Positions 52,823 to 64,000 of a stretch of DNA of 64,000 nt are shown in pieces. The notes under the pieces are model-generated. The model saw only the letters and a list, made by a program, of their open reading frames with translations, did no database searches and had not been told where the DNA came from. The DNA is from Amoebidium appalachense (taxonomy: Eukaryota; Ichthyosporea), in assembly GCA_963693365.1 (NCBI GenBank), contig CAVNZM010000012.1:1922001-1986000 (forward strand), in the 5' to 3' direction. How positions within the stretch are numbered: position 1 is the first letter of the stretch; each line of letters begins with the position of its first letter. A program made the position numbers and the translations under genes.

Positions 52823-53352
52823 GAGGGGGGGGAGGGGGAGGGGGGGGGGGGGAGGGGCGGACTGCGGCGGAGCAGGGTGCGTATTTGTTAATTGCAACAA
52901 AAAAAGAATCGAAATTATCACTTGGCTCCCAAAACAAACAACAAAAAAAGGTACTAAAAATTCACAAGAATCTTTTCGTCCAACTACTAGGAACAAAAAG
53001 GAGACGCGAATTGCGAGGAACAACCAAGACAGCCAAGATCTATAAACAATGTGGCCTGGTTGTAAGCTGCGACAGCGCGACGTGCGTGTACGTGTGGGTG
53101 TGCATGTGCACGCTTGTGTACGTGCGTGCATTAACCTACCAACCAGGTAACATCCAGGTTCACTCCCTCCTCCTTAGCCGCCTTCTCTAAGCTCTCACGG
53201 CCCACAAAGCACCAGGGGCAGATGTTGTCGCTTGTGACGGTGACTTTAAGAGTGCGCTGTGCCCCCGCCATTCCTGCTTGTTCTTTAAGTGTTGTGAAAG
53301 CACGTTGAAAGATAGATGGGACCTTACCCCTAATTTGAGCTAGGTTACTCAT
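50461..53352 (-). CDS. DsbA-family oxidoreductase, FrnE type
   Basis: Four exons, all phase 0, give 244 residues: 53352-53140, 52173-51949, 51270-51112 and 50598-50461 (TAA). The thioredoxin-like active site is C45-P-W-C48 in TSDNICPWCFVG, typical of FrnE/2-hydroxychromene-2-carboxylate isomerase-like DsbA proteins. The inserted helical domain has YGPGTFQRMGGRLQQAADAYG-like sequence and LFRSYFEKGEDIGSAEVL. The cis-proline loop is GITGVPFFV (Pro212), followed by the final Ser-Gly-Gly-Gln and helix. Such proteins catalyse dithiol/disulfide exchange; substrate unknown. The first about 32 residues precede the fold, are basic and poor in acids, and could be a mitochondrial presequence (inference). 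The start is ATG 53352. TATA and CRE-type sites lie upstream. Confidence 0.9.
51491..51795. repeat. 160-bp tandem duplication in a FrnE-type gene intron
   Basis: Sequence beginning AAAAACCAACCACATCTACG at about 51494 recurs at about 51654 (period 160). Both copies carry a purine-rich run, a G tract of different length, AGGACACTGAGGAGGAGAG and GACCAATTCGCGCAAGTG. The G tracts (long in copy 1, short in copy 2) show length instability since duplication. Confidence 0.9.
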
Positions 53353-53445
53353 CAATGAAGTGCTTTACATGCGTATTGCTTGCACAACAGTGAGGTTTTT
53401 CAAAGTAAAACTCAGAAAAGTTTCCTGAACTGACTAAACGAGTTC

Positions 53446-53477
53446 CTTTATATAGCTGAGAGCTCGACATGACGTCA
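53446..53477 (-). promoter_or_regulatory. Promoter of the FrnE-type gene: TATA box and CRE-type site
   Basis: Minus-strand TATATAAAG (53446-53454) lies about 95 bp upstream of the ATG, with a perfect palindromic TGACGTCA at 53470-53477 just upstream. Confidence 0.6.
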
Positions 53478-56097
53478 TGGTACACCAATCAGGTTGCGGG
53501 ATGCTCATGCAACTAGAATCCCCTAACCTCTCAAGCTTGAAGCGACCCCAAGATAAATATTTCGGTATTTTGATTTCATATAATATGAGTCAGACTCAAT
53601 GACTCATGAGCAAGATGTTATATATATGCACTGCTACCACATGTCTAAATAGTGGTAATATCATGGATATATTCATCAAAGATAGAAAAAGAACTGCTGG
53701 GGACTCGTTCACAGTGATTGTTATGCAGTTATTTCTGGCTCTTAGGAATTCTGAAAGTATGAAATGTGCATTTGTTTACAAACGTATTACTGATTCCCCC
53801 TGCATGAGGGAAAGCAGTCTTTCGGTGACTGTGTGTCGTGAGTGAATGGGCGTCAAAAACTGCGAGTCTGCGAGTCGCTCCAAAAGCAAGCCCTCCTTAT
53901 CTATCCTATCATAACGAGGCCTTGTCCAAAGTGTACGTGTGTGTGCATGGCGCGCTTTCTTGTTTGAATAACGGGTTCGGCGTGTGCTTACAAACTGGCC
54001 TGATCAGCCTGATCCGAACACTGTTATCCGGCCATATACTTGCACATGCACCGTATGTTGTACAAATGTCGAGGAATCCGACGGTGCGTTTCAGCAGAGA
54101 TTTCACAGCACATTTATTGGATCTAACATGACATGACCGTCCATGTGGATGCAACTGAAGCGTAAACGTATGTGCAATTGGCGGCGCGGGCCCGGACCCG
54201 GCCCGGCCCGCCGTTTTACACGCTGAACCCTTGTTAGCCCCAAAAAGTGACCTTTAGATCCATGCGCAGCTGCCTTATATAGTATGATCTGAAACTTTTG
54301 TCCAATGAAATCGTTATCGCTCCCAATTTGGAAAGTGACTTTCGGGCCAAAAAGCTACCTAATCGGATCGCTAAAACGGTTTGGGTCTCTGCACGGTAGT
54401 ATACCCGTGACTACTGACCCGGCCCGTATGAAAGGGATAGATATACGCGGCAGCGTTTTGATTCCTTTGCCAACTTCATGCCGAGTGAAGGGAGTACTTG
54501 CTTGTGTACTTACCCCCCCCAAATGAAAATTTTTGTGTTTTTCAATTTAAAGGTTTGGGCATTTCAGGGGCTGAACATTAGCATATATATGAATGACAGT
54601 GTATGCGCGCAGCGTGCATGCTTTGGTGTCATCGATTGCATGATCATGAACATATATCCGGTTTATTTTGTTGTCAAAAAAAAGCATAAGCTATCTCTAA
54701 TGTATAGTAAGCTATGAAGCCCAAATACGGAACGACACCCCTCAAACAACAGTTCTTTCCATCAAAGAGCACCCCTATTTCTGGTGTTATCTCTGATCCA
54801 CACCCGCGCCGCTATCTGCATGCGGAACTTATGCCCCAGTAATAAAGTTGTCCGCTACTCTGTGAGTGACCACGAGGCACGGCGCTTTAAAATCTGTTAG
54901 CATACAGTTACAAACGTGGGTGGTACGTTCGACTGTGCTTCCATATGCATGTCCGTTCGAGGGCTATATTCCAAAATCTACACATGGGCTAATGTGTTTA
55001 AGTTGCGGACCTATTTCACCGTATCCCCGAGTTCCTGTTTTCATGCACACTGACTTGAGTACCTATATGTGCGCAAACACCTGTCACGGCGCAATGGACT
55101 TATGGGGTTCTAGAGCAAGCCACTTTAGATGAGGGATCAACATCCACAAATCAATGATCCGACCCGAATCGATAAATACTCCAACCAGAGTACTATATGA
55201 CGTCATCATATAAAAACGCCTTGGCGCAGGGTCAGTTTTGCACGTGTTACTCTCTTTTTCTCACCATTTTACCCTAGCGTGACAGGGAACAAGCACATCA
55301 TAAAAAAACCGTAGAAAAATTCTTAGCGGGGTAATGGCTTAGTAAGTAGTGGTAGGCATTCAACGATTTCGAGCACCAATTTACGGATAACTTTGTAGTG
55401 TTTTGCGCACCCCATGACTACAATAATTTCTCGGAATGCTTGTTGGTATGGCTTATTTGCACTTTACGGGTTCTGGCACAGGGAGGCCATAGGCCTGAGC
55501 CAAGAAAAACGGCAAACTTGTTGCAAATGCGTGCCAAAGATGCATACTTTAATACCGTTCACGTTGTTGCTTTTGCACCACAGGTGCATTTTTCGTTTGA
55601 GAAACATTGACATCAGCTTTCAAATTCGTTTTTTTCGGTACACACTCTTCAAATAACCCTTTTAGCATCTAGTTACCACAAACAGTTCGAATAAAAACCA
55701 AACAAATCACCTTTAGTCCGAAAACGACAAATGAGTGTTGCGCAATGTACAGAAACTGACCAGTGGGCAGAAGGTACTTTAACGTGTAGTGTTTCTGCGT
55801 GATCGTACCGGGCCTGTGTTTGTGTTGACTTGGGTGCGTGTGCGTGGAGGAGCACCATATGTGATGTGGTTTTCGAAGCATGCACGTGTTTGATCATTGC
55901 AGAGAAACACATTACACTTGATGAAGTAGGTATGTGTCTGGTGGCGTTCCCCTTTGTTCCTAAAGCAGAGAACGCATCTACCTTTTCTTTCTTTTCTGGC
56001 ACGCTGGTGTCCGTATAGAGAGCATGGGGGGCAGGAGCAGCAGGGGGAAGGGGGTATTCTAGTGCAGGCAGGTTGGGGTTGCATATGAGTGCTTCTG
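53478..56097. other. Gene-poor unique sequence
   Basis: About 2.6 kb with very few simple repeats, in contrast to the rest of the window. It contains short open frames only; none resembles a known family. A GC-rich patch (54180-54215) and a promoter-like site at 55198 are noted separately. Confidence 0.45.
55198..55215 (+). promoter_or_regulatory. Promoter-like CRE plus TATA, no gene assigned
   Basis: TGACGTCA (55198-55205) is followed at once by TATAAAA (55209-55215), the same pair found before the FrnE-type gene. No ORF of note follows within 900 bp. Confidence 0.35.
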
Positions 56098-57207
56098 CTA
56101 GCTCACGCTTGTGTCCATGCTCGTGTTTGTGGATTTGCCAAAGTATCTGTATGCAAAGTGTACATTTGCTACTACAAACACCAGAAGCCCCCCAAAGGTG
56201 CGGAGTTGGTGACGTTTAGTGCCCAAGGCTTCGTCCACAGAGCCGTTTAACATTCGTGTTTTGTTGAATATATCGGCCATGTTGTAGTTTTCGAAGTATT
56301 CTTCGACTGCTTTCGGTTGGGGGACGTCATTTCCGTTTCGTGATTTTCTCGGTTGACCCGGCTGAGTACTTGAACATGAGGTGATCACTTTCATACTGTA
56401 GTTCTTGTTTCTCCATATCACCGCAACGAGGTCTACTCCGTCCACACTGCACACTGCCTCCGACCATACACCACGTCCTTCCTCACATAGAAGGTCCAAC
56501 ATGTTGAGGGGAAAGTCTCTGGTTGCGGTTTTGACATTGAAAAGTGCGTAGAATCCGATTTTGTACACTTCCCTTGTCCCGGTTACTGACCCAAACCAGC
56601 TGTCTCCGAAGATCTTTCTGGGGTTACGGTGGGTGGGGTTGGCCCATGGGGTTAGAAGACGCAAGGTGGTGCCTGTTCCAGCTCCCAACTGTCGGTACGG
56701 TTTGTTTGCCATCCTAAGCTTCCCCTCGTTCATTTCGTAGTTAATGAATATGTTGGTTACACAGTCGTGTGCTGAGAGTTTTTATTTCTTGACCGAGAGG
56801 GCAAGGTTTTCGTTTTATGTAGATTTGGCACGGAAGGTTGCAGTGATAGCTGGCAAAGATGGCCTCGTCTTCGCATAATTCATCCCCGGGCTCGATAGAG
56901 CAACGGCACCGACTCTGCAGTGCTTCCATGAAACCGCATGTGTCTTTCAGTGATTGCGCAGAACTACTTCTGTGGTACCGTCAAAATCAAACTTTACTTT
57001 CCATTCACTGTCTTCGTTTGCCTTGCATCGTTTCACTACTGTGCCTACCAGTATTTGTGTGTCCCAGCTCAGGCCGAACTTCTTGTAAGACCAACGTGTG
57101 GTGTCAACTGTGAAATCTTCCCCCTGAACCCCGTCAAATATGTATGCAAAACAACAGACACGAGCTCCAGAATAAAGTGGCTCTATTGGGTCTGATGTTT
57201 CGGCCAT
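56098..57207 (-). pseudogene. piggyBac-type transposase remnant
   Basis: Three open segments in different frames, read 57207 to 56098. Segment 1 (57207-56947) starts MAETSDPIEP and is a small basic/aromatic domain, possibly Tudor-like. Segment 2 (about 56955-56741) has the DEA..KRKPCPLGQEIKTLS stretch seen around the first catalytic Asp of piggyBac transposases. Segment 3 (56733-56098) has LGAGTGTTLRLL, FGDSWFGSV with the second Asp, YALFNVKTATRDFP, and a C-terminal YFENYNMADIFNKTR resembling the third-Asp region. The frame of segment 3 continues upstream as VTNIFINYEMNEGK, so a single frameshift near 56750 separates it from segment 2. Another break lies near 56945. The region normally between segments 1 and 2 is missing. 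Inactive by these breaks; terminal repeats were not found. Confidence 0.7.
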
Positions 57208-57690
57208 GTTGGGCGCTCATCTTTTACATGAAACCCATGGCTTGTTGTGTTCGCGGACTCAGCAAGTTTCGTCCGTTTGATCATGAATCATGTTGTTGTC
57301 GAGCATGAATTCAAAAACTTGCAACAGCGTCGGCAACCAATAAAAGATCACGGCCATCTAGAAACACCGCATTTTCGGGGGGTGCGGCATGCCAGGAGCT
57401 ACTACTAGAGAGAAGGGGGGGGTATGATTGGAGGGGGGGGTGTTCAGCTAACCTTATATGGATAAAGCAAAGTTACAAGGATTCAAGCCATTGGTTGGGC
57501 AAGACCCCTTTTGCCGAATATGGATAACAGATCATACACTGCTGTCCCGGGCCAATTGGCGCGCTCTTTACTGGTCACAACCAGTCCGCGAAGGCCATGA
57601 GCAGCATTGCCGAGCACACTGGAATACGGGAATGTTTGCGGTAACGTAGTCGCACTAGGGGGGCAGGGGGCCAGGCCCCAAGTGTTTAAA

Positions 57691-59079
57691 ATGAAGCCAG
57701 GCTGCCCTAAGGGCACAACACAGCGCCCTGGGCATAAAACAGGCGGAGCTAGGGAGGGAGCTGGGCGCAAAAAAAAAGATGCTGCATTTGTTCAGCCTTT
57801 AGCGAACTTTGCAGGTTTTGGGACGGCAAACAAAGCTGTTTTGCAGGAACTAAACGTAAACGTACAACCCGAACAGCCCCCTCTATCTAAGGCCGCCGAC
57901 ATAAGGGCCCGTGTAGTTGAGGCAGGTAGCGTCCATTCGTTACCAAGAGAAATGGATCGGGCCCCTGCTCCACACCCACCAGACATACAGGTGCAACCCG
58001 ACGAGGAACCTTTGCTAAATGCAGCAGCAGATGCGTACCGGGTAGACGAGGATGAAGGGGAGGAAGAGGGAGAAGATAATACGGACGGGGATGACGGTGG
58101 AGAGGAGTTTTCTGACGCGGCGGGCGAAACAATCAAGTCGCACCTGCACACAGTGAAAGAGAGTCTCAAAGATGAGAAGACGCCTGTGGGGTGGCATCTT
58201 CCACCTCCCATTATAGGCTTTAAATTTGGGGGCGATCCAGCGCCTTTCTACAAACCCAGATGTTTTGCCTGGCTTCCGGAAAGGTTGTCTCCCGGTTTCA
58301 TGGTGCCGTGCCCCTTCGATGATCACTACGTGGACCCCCACAACCACCCCAACCCACACCGTACTTCTCGCAATGGGTTCATGAGCAACCCCGTAGGACG
58401 GCGTGTTATCGACTTTGACAGCTGCTACTACATTATCACGGCCCGGTACTTTTGTGACACATGCAAAAAAAACTTTGCCGGCACAAACCCCCAGACAATT
58501 AAACGCCTTCCACTCTTCATGCGTGATCAGTTTCCGGCCTACCTTAGCCACCGCAGTGGGCTCGACCTAAAGGTGGTAACATTGTTGCGTGCACTGGCAG
58601 ACAAAGGTGTGGGCCCAAACGCCTTTGCCACCCTCCTCTCGGAGCTCCACAAGCAGCGATACGACGAGCAGCGGCTCCTGTATTACTCGAGGGCGCTGCA
58701 TTGGACCAAGTATGAACTCAAAAAGCGTAACGATTTCCGCCCCCACGACCAGCGCCTGACAGAACTTCCCCCAGAGGAGCAGGCGGCTAAGTTCTCGGCG
58801 TTTGGTGACAAAAATGGTTACGCTGGACATGTGCCTTCAGGCAAGTGTGCACTGCATTTTGGGTGTGTAAATGGTCCCCATTGTTTTGTATGCACGTGCT
58901 TGGGCATTTTTTGGGTTGGCTTGGTAGGGTTTTGTTTTATTATTTTTTATTTTTTTTTTAGGGGGGGGGGGGGACTTGGAAATGGGTTTTGGAAGTGTGG
59001 TCAATAAGTTTCTATTATGGTGGTGGTGGATGTGTGGTGGTGGATGTGCGCCTGTGAGTGTGCGTGTACTTGTGGGTCC

Positions 59080-59110
<31 letters not shown>

Positions 59111-59384
59111 GGGGAGGGGGGGGGGGAGGGGGGGGGGGACATGGTGATGGATTAGGTGGTGGTGGTGGCAATCAGTCATGGTGGTGGTGGTGGTGGTGGT
59201 GGTGGTGGGGGGGGGGGGGGGGGGGGGGGGGGGGAGGGCAGAGGGATCATCAGAGGGGTGAAAGCATAACGGTCCATGTACCAGTGAGTGTGCTTGGGAA
59301 ATCGTGGAGAACTGTTATGCCTGAAATTAGATGGTGGGTGTGCGCATGTGTGTCTGTGTGTGTTGGGGGAAAGGAGGTGGAGAG

Positions 59385-59449
<65 letters not shown>

Positions 59450-59626
59450 TGGTGGTAGACTGGATCTTGGTGGCGGTACTTAATGGTTATTATAGTAGTG
59501 GCAGGAGGGTGTGGGGGGAAGGGCAAACGGACGTGCAGGGGACAAACTGCAGATGGGGCACAAAGGGGAAAGAAGGTGAAAGTTGGTGCAATGACTTGGA
59601 GGGTTTGCGCGCGCCGGGAGGCGGGG

Positions 59627-59666
<40 letters not shown>

Positions 59667-60103
59667 AACGGCCGGAGATGGGTGTGTAGCGTTTTTGAGA
59701 TGGGAAAAGCCATACAGACTTACGAAAATACAGAGAGGTGAGATGAACACGAGGGACTAGAGGGAATGGGGGGGATGGTCCTGATGGGAGGGTGGTGGAG
59801 TTCTAACAGTACTTGGGGTTCAGGCAAATACCTGAGTGCCGTGTATACTGAGTTCAGCGACCGCACGGCAAAGTACCAGAGCCTGGACACGCAGCTCAAG
59901 CCCGTAAACAACGTGCTCAAGGCCGACCACACCTTCCAAATTGGGAAGCTCACCGGCATCAATGGGGAGCCTCTGTACCGAGGCCTATGGACTTGTGTAA
60001 ACGAGCTTGGCGGTGTGTGGTCCCTCCTCTTCTCCCCCCTCCCCCCACTCTCCCCCAGGCCCCCTTCCCCCCCCCTCCCCCCCCCCCCACACACGCCCAC
60101 CCC

Positions 60104-60134
<31 letters not shown>

Positions 60135-60364
60135 ACACGCCCCCCTCCCCCCCTCCCCCCCTCCCCCCTCTAGGGCCTTTAAATCTCTTAGGCTCCACAT
60201 TTAATGAGGTGGCACACTGTGAGTAGAGGTTTGTAGTATGTGGGTTTTGGGGACAATTCTTGCCCTGTCGAGCAAAAACTAGGAAGCTCCAGATATGTGT
60301 GTATGTGTTTTTGCTGGGTAGAGATTGGGGTGGGCTGGGGTGGAGCTTTCTTTTGGCGGGGAAT

Positions 60365-60416
<52 letters not shown>

Positions 60417-61910
60417 AGCTTCTGCCAAGCAGAATGGGAGTAGGGGCCAGTGATTGCAAGGGATGCAGGGGGGGGGGGGGGGGGGGGGGGGAGAGACACC
60501 ACCGTCGGGGTTGAAGGTAGAGAGGGCAAGAGGCCCGGGGTGGGGTGGGGGGGGGGGGGGGGGGGGGGGACAGTAGGTGCCATATGGAGGGCTGTCCCAT
60601 GGTTTGGGGGGAGGGGGAGTGGGGAAGGATCGTGGGCACATGGGTTTGGGGGGAAGGCAGAGAGGGGGAAAGGATTGTGATCACAAGGGTTTAGGGGGAG
60701 GAAGGGGGAAGGATTGTAGGTACATGGGTTTAGGGGGAGGGGGGGGGGGAAGATTTTGGGGGAAAGGGAGGCCTGGGGAAAGTATGTGGGCACATGGGTT
60801 TGGGGGGAAGGAGGGGGAAGGGTTTTGGGGGAGAGGGAGGGGAAAGTATGTGGGCACATGGGTTTGGGGGGAGGGAGGGGGAAAGGATTGTGTGGGCACT
60901 GAAGTCTCGTGAAGGGCCATGTGGTAAGGGAAGCTAGAACATGCATGGCTGCTCGGAGATGCCCTCTCACACAGTGCGGCACCCCAGAGATCCGGGCGCA
61001 GGTATTTACACGGGACTGCAGCCACCAGGAGATTGAGCCCGTGATCCAGCGCATCTCTGCCACCACGGCGGCGCTCAACAGCAAGGGCCCGGCCTTCTTC
61101 TACACAGATCGGTGCTGCCAAGACCGGGCGTTTGTTGAGCGCATGTTTCCAACCCTAGCCCGGCCAAAATGCCCCGTCCGTCTGAACGAGGCTGCGCTGG
61201 TAAGCGTGACGGACGGTCTGCCTGGGCTGGAGCTGCCGGCCAACTACCCTAAGCCGGTGTACACCGACTGCCAGGGGGCGGTGGTGGCTACAGCGGCCAT
61301 TCGTGCCGACCTGGAGGGGCAGCAGCACCGCGTGGTGGGGCTGGACTGCGAGTGGGTCTATCGGGTGGGCCAGGCGCGGTCCAAGGTTTGCACGCTGCAG
61401 ATTGCCACCGCACGGGCCGTGTACATCTTCCACTTGGCACGCATGGGCCCCAACCACAGCCCGCCCGCGCGGCTGGTGGACGAGCTGATTGCGCTGCTTA
61501 GGGACCCCAGCATCATCAAGGTGGGCAAGCAGATCGGCACGGACTCGGCCCACCTCAACAAGGACTACGGCACCCCTGTGGCCAGCTATCTGGAGCTGGG
61601 CCGGTTCTGCTATGCCCGTGCAGCTATCACCTCTGCGGCCCGGGGCTTGGCCGACATCACTGCCCAGGTCATAGGCAAGAAGCTGCCCAAGCCGGCACTT
61701 GTTCGATGCTCCAACTGGCACGAGCCGCTATCAGAGGTGCAGGCCACCTACGCTGCCCTTGATGCATATGCGTCCCTGCAGGTCTACTCGGCCGTGGTCG
61801 ATAGGCCAAACCTGTCAGGTGTGTATCCCACCTGCTTTTTGCCCCAGTGCTTATGTGCTTATGCCAGATATAGAAAGATTGTGGGCCCCCCAGAGGAGAG
61901 GGGAGGGGGA

Positions 61911-61946
<36 letters not shown>

Positions 61947-62037
61947 GGCTGACCACATGGGCCAGTGTTCCAGTTGTGTTATGCTGGGTGTCGGGTGGCT
62001 ATCAAAGGAGGGGGTGATTGGTGGTGGTGGTGGTGGT

Positions 62038-62074
<37 letters not shown>

Positions 62075-62144
62075 CTATAGCACTGTTAACACGTGCAAGT
62101 GCCACACAAGCTGGGCACTGGGAGAGGGGGGGGGGAGGGGAGAA

Positions 62145-62178
<34 letters not shown>

Positions 62179-63104
62179 GCTAAGGAATATGCATTTGATT
62201 TTTGTGGAGCGAAGAGAAAAACGTTGGTGCTGTGGCTTTTTGGCTGAGTTTTTTGCTTCCCTCTATGACATGCAGCGCGGCTTCATGCAAAGGCACTCGG
62301 TGAAGGGGTTGAGATTGTGCCCCGGCGGGGCCCACATGCTGCAGCAGCCACCGGGGTGGTGCTGGCTGTGCAGCCGGAGCGCTGGGGGGGCATGAAGGTG
62401 GGCAAGAAGCATGCAGTGGTGCGGGTGGATCAGGTGCTGTCGCCGGCCATGCAGGTGCCCTTTGGCCCCGACAAGGGCAAGACCCTGGGAGAGCTGGGCC
62501 CGCCGCCCTTTGAGCTGATGGTGCACCTGCAGTGGCTACGGCCCATTCAGCCCCCACCGGACCCAGGTGCCGAGGTGCCGGTGGTCCCTGACCCAGCCCC
62601 TCCCCCTGCCGAGCAGCAGCAACCCCTTGCCGGCCCACAGGCACCCCCCCAGGACCCCCAGGCAGCCCCGGGGGGCCTTGAGGCAGCCCCAGGGGGACCC
62701 GAGGCAGCTCCCAGAGAGGGCATGTTGGGCCAGGCACCGCCTGGGGAGGTGGTGTGGCAGACTGTGCTGAATGACGCCTTCCACTCCATTGCAAACACGG
62801 CGGACGGCACGTACAAGTCACACCCCCGCAGGGCTGAGTACGCACGCGCACTCAGCGAGGCAATATTTGTGTGGAATGAAGAGGATTACGGACATGTGAA
62901 GGTGCCCCCCCCTCCCCCCCCCCCCCCAAAATAAAAAATAAAAAATAAAAATAAAAAAAACGGCAACAACAACATGCGTGACTGACGCGCACACACACAT
63001 ACACTCGTTAGCACACACTCACCATTCCACCCACAACCATGCACACCTTCGACAAAACTTCTGAGGGAAGAGAGAGAGCCTGAGCCTCAGAGAGAGGGGG
63101 GCAA

Positions 63105-63171
<67 letters not shown>

Positions 63172-64000
63172 GGGGGGGAGGAGAGTGGGGGTTATTCATA
63201 TGCCTAGAGAGAAATAATGTAGGGTTGTGGGGGGGAAAGAGCCACATGCATTTTTTACTTGTGTTGGGGGAGAAGATGGGGGGGGTGGAGGGGAGGGGTC
63301 CTACAATAACGGCAGGTATCAAAGTCTACCAAACCCAAATTGCAGTGTGCGTAGTAAATTAATATTGGCATCCTGCCTCACAGGGGGTGCCAATGGCGTG
63401 ATGGGCGGGCCAGAGGACTGTGAGGTCGAGGAGGGTGACGGTGCTGCCATGGGGGGGGGCAACCAGGTGGCGCGTGGTGCACCACAGCCGGACCCTGCAC
63501 TGAGGGGCGACTACAAGTTCCTGGCGCAGAAGCAACATGTGGCCATCCCCTTCCTTCCGGTGCTTACCCCTCAGGAGCGCAAGCTATTCAGCACGCTGCT
63601 CCTGGGCACCTACAAGGCACATGCAAAGCCCAACGGCCAGCTGTTCGAGGCTTTGGCCCAAGACTTCAACAAGGCTGCCTCTGTGGCTGGGGGAATCTAC
63701 ATGAAGGATGCGGCCTACATCAAGAAGCATTTCGACAAGTGGAAGACCTGGCAGACGGCACATGCACAGCGCTCCACACACGAGGGCCTGGCAGATCACC
63801 GCAAGCGTATGCGCGAGGAGAGGGCAGACGCTGTGCCAGCAACCATACGGCCTGCCCCCTTGCCACCCCTCCCTGTTCCAGACGGTGTCGATGCAGGGGC
63901 GCAGCGTGAGCGGCCCTTGCCCATGCTAGTGGGCAAAAAGCATCGCAACATTGGCCCTGAGGGGCCCCTGCAGATGGATTTGCCGGTGCCCCCTCCTATG
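57691..64000 (+). CDS. Transposase-like (Cys/His-rich, DDE-like) protein fused to a DEDDy 3'-5' exonuclease, 3' end off the window
   Basis: Exons 57691-58840, 59824-60012, 60988-61818, 62276-about 62900 and 63384 to the right edge. Exon 1 opens with an Arg/Lys/Gly-rich stretch (TGGAREGAGRKKKDA), an acidic linker, then a Cys/His region (CPFDDHYVDPHNH…ARYFCDTCKKNFAG). Exons 2-3 carry a probable RNase H-like transposase core with Asp in KADHTF (about 417) and YTDRCCQDR (about 485). Residues about 560-710 are a complete RNase D/WRN-like exonuclease: GLDCEW (motif I), KVGKQIGTDSAHL (II), YAALDAY (III, Tyr-x3-Asp). A Pro/Ala-rich linker and a Myb/SANT-like segment (FNKAASVAGGIYMKD…HFDKW) follow. 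Intron 1 is GC-AG (TTCAG|GCAAGT). Phases close for exons 1-4; the exon 4-5 join does not (phase 0 into phase 1). The layout resembles transposon-associated exonuclease proteins of fungi and animals (DUF6729 type), from memory. Confidence 0.75.
59090..59662. repeat. Long G runs and (GGT)n in exonuclease-gene intron 1
   Basis: G tracts at about 59095-59138, (GGT)n then G at 59178-59235, a 60-base G run at 59386-59445, and about 59629-59664. The sense strand of this gene is consistently G-rich in introns 1-3 (also 60367-60414, 61915-61945, 62039-62074). Confidence 0.95.
63105..63170. repeat. 66-base uninterrupted poly-G
   Basis: The longest homopolymer in the window, in the intron before the last visible exon of the exonuclease gene. 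It has strong G-quadruplex potential and its true length is likely uncertain in the assembly. Confidence 0.97.

Overview
This is a nuclear genomic window from an intron-rich eukaryote. Coding information is broken into short exons with GT–AG borders (one GC–AG), there are three-K-box eIF2-beta and C2–WW type genes, and introns and intergenic DNA are packed with microsatellites ((GT)n, (CA)n, (TA)n) and very long G or C homopolymers (up to 66 bases). No bacterial operon features, CRISPR arrays or rRNA genes are seen. A NEDD4/Rsp5-like C2–WW protein, a TMEM230-like protein and a PTTG1IP-like protein suggest a unicellular relative of the opisthokont/Amorphea side, but the window alone does not settle the lineage.

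Layout: 0.75–8.7 kb (minus), the first 11 exons of a C2–WW protein (probable HECT E3 ligase, HECT part off the left edge), with two abutting TTAA-flanked foldback elements in one intron. 10.7–16.5 kb (plus), a complete ten-exon eIF2-beta gene with decayed copies of a K-box exon end in intron 4. 17.8–21.4 kb (plus), a four-exon two-pass membrane protein (TMEM230/TMEM134-like). 24.2–24.6 kb (minus), a small single-pass protein resembling the PTTG1IP C-terminus. 28.5–30.3 kb (minus), an intronless pyruvate decarboxylase.

33.0–48.6 kb holds the most unusual content: three related genes (called B, A and C here) encoding signal-peptide proteins, each ending in two copies of a twin-CX3C domain of about 23 residues with an NF/F-aromatic core. 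A and B also share a long Ala/Glu/Arg-rich probable coiled-coil exon. B and A are tandem on the minus strand. C is divergent from A, across an intergenic region with ten CACGTG motifs, three of them exactly 20 bp apart. I do not recognise this family.

50.5–53.4 kb (minus) is a four-exon FrnE-type DsbA oxidoreductase. 56.1–57.2 kb (minus) is a frameshifted piggyBac transposase remnant. 57.7 kb to the right edge (plus) is a multi-domain gene joining a Cys/His-rich, transposase-like region to a DEDDy 3'-5' exonuclease with all catalytic motifs visible. Gene models were spliced by hand. For all genes except B exon 1, the C exon 3 frame and the last junction of the exonuclease gene, exon phases close exactly.
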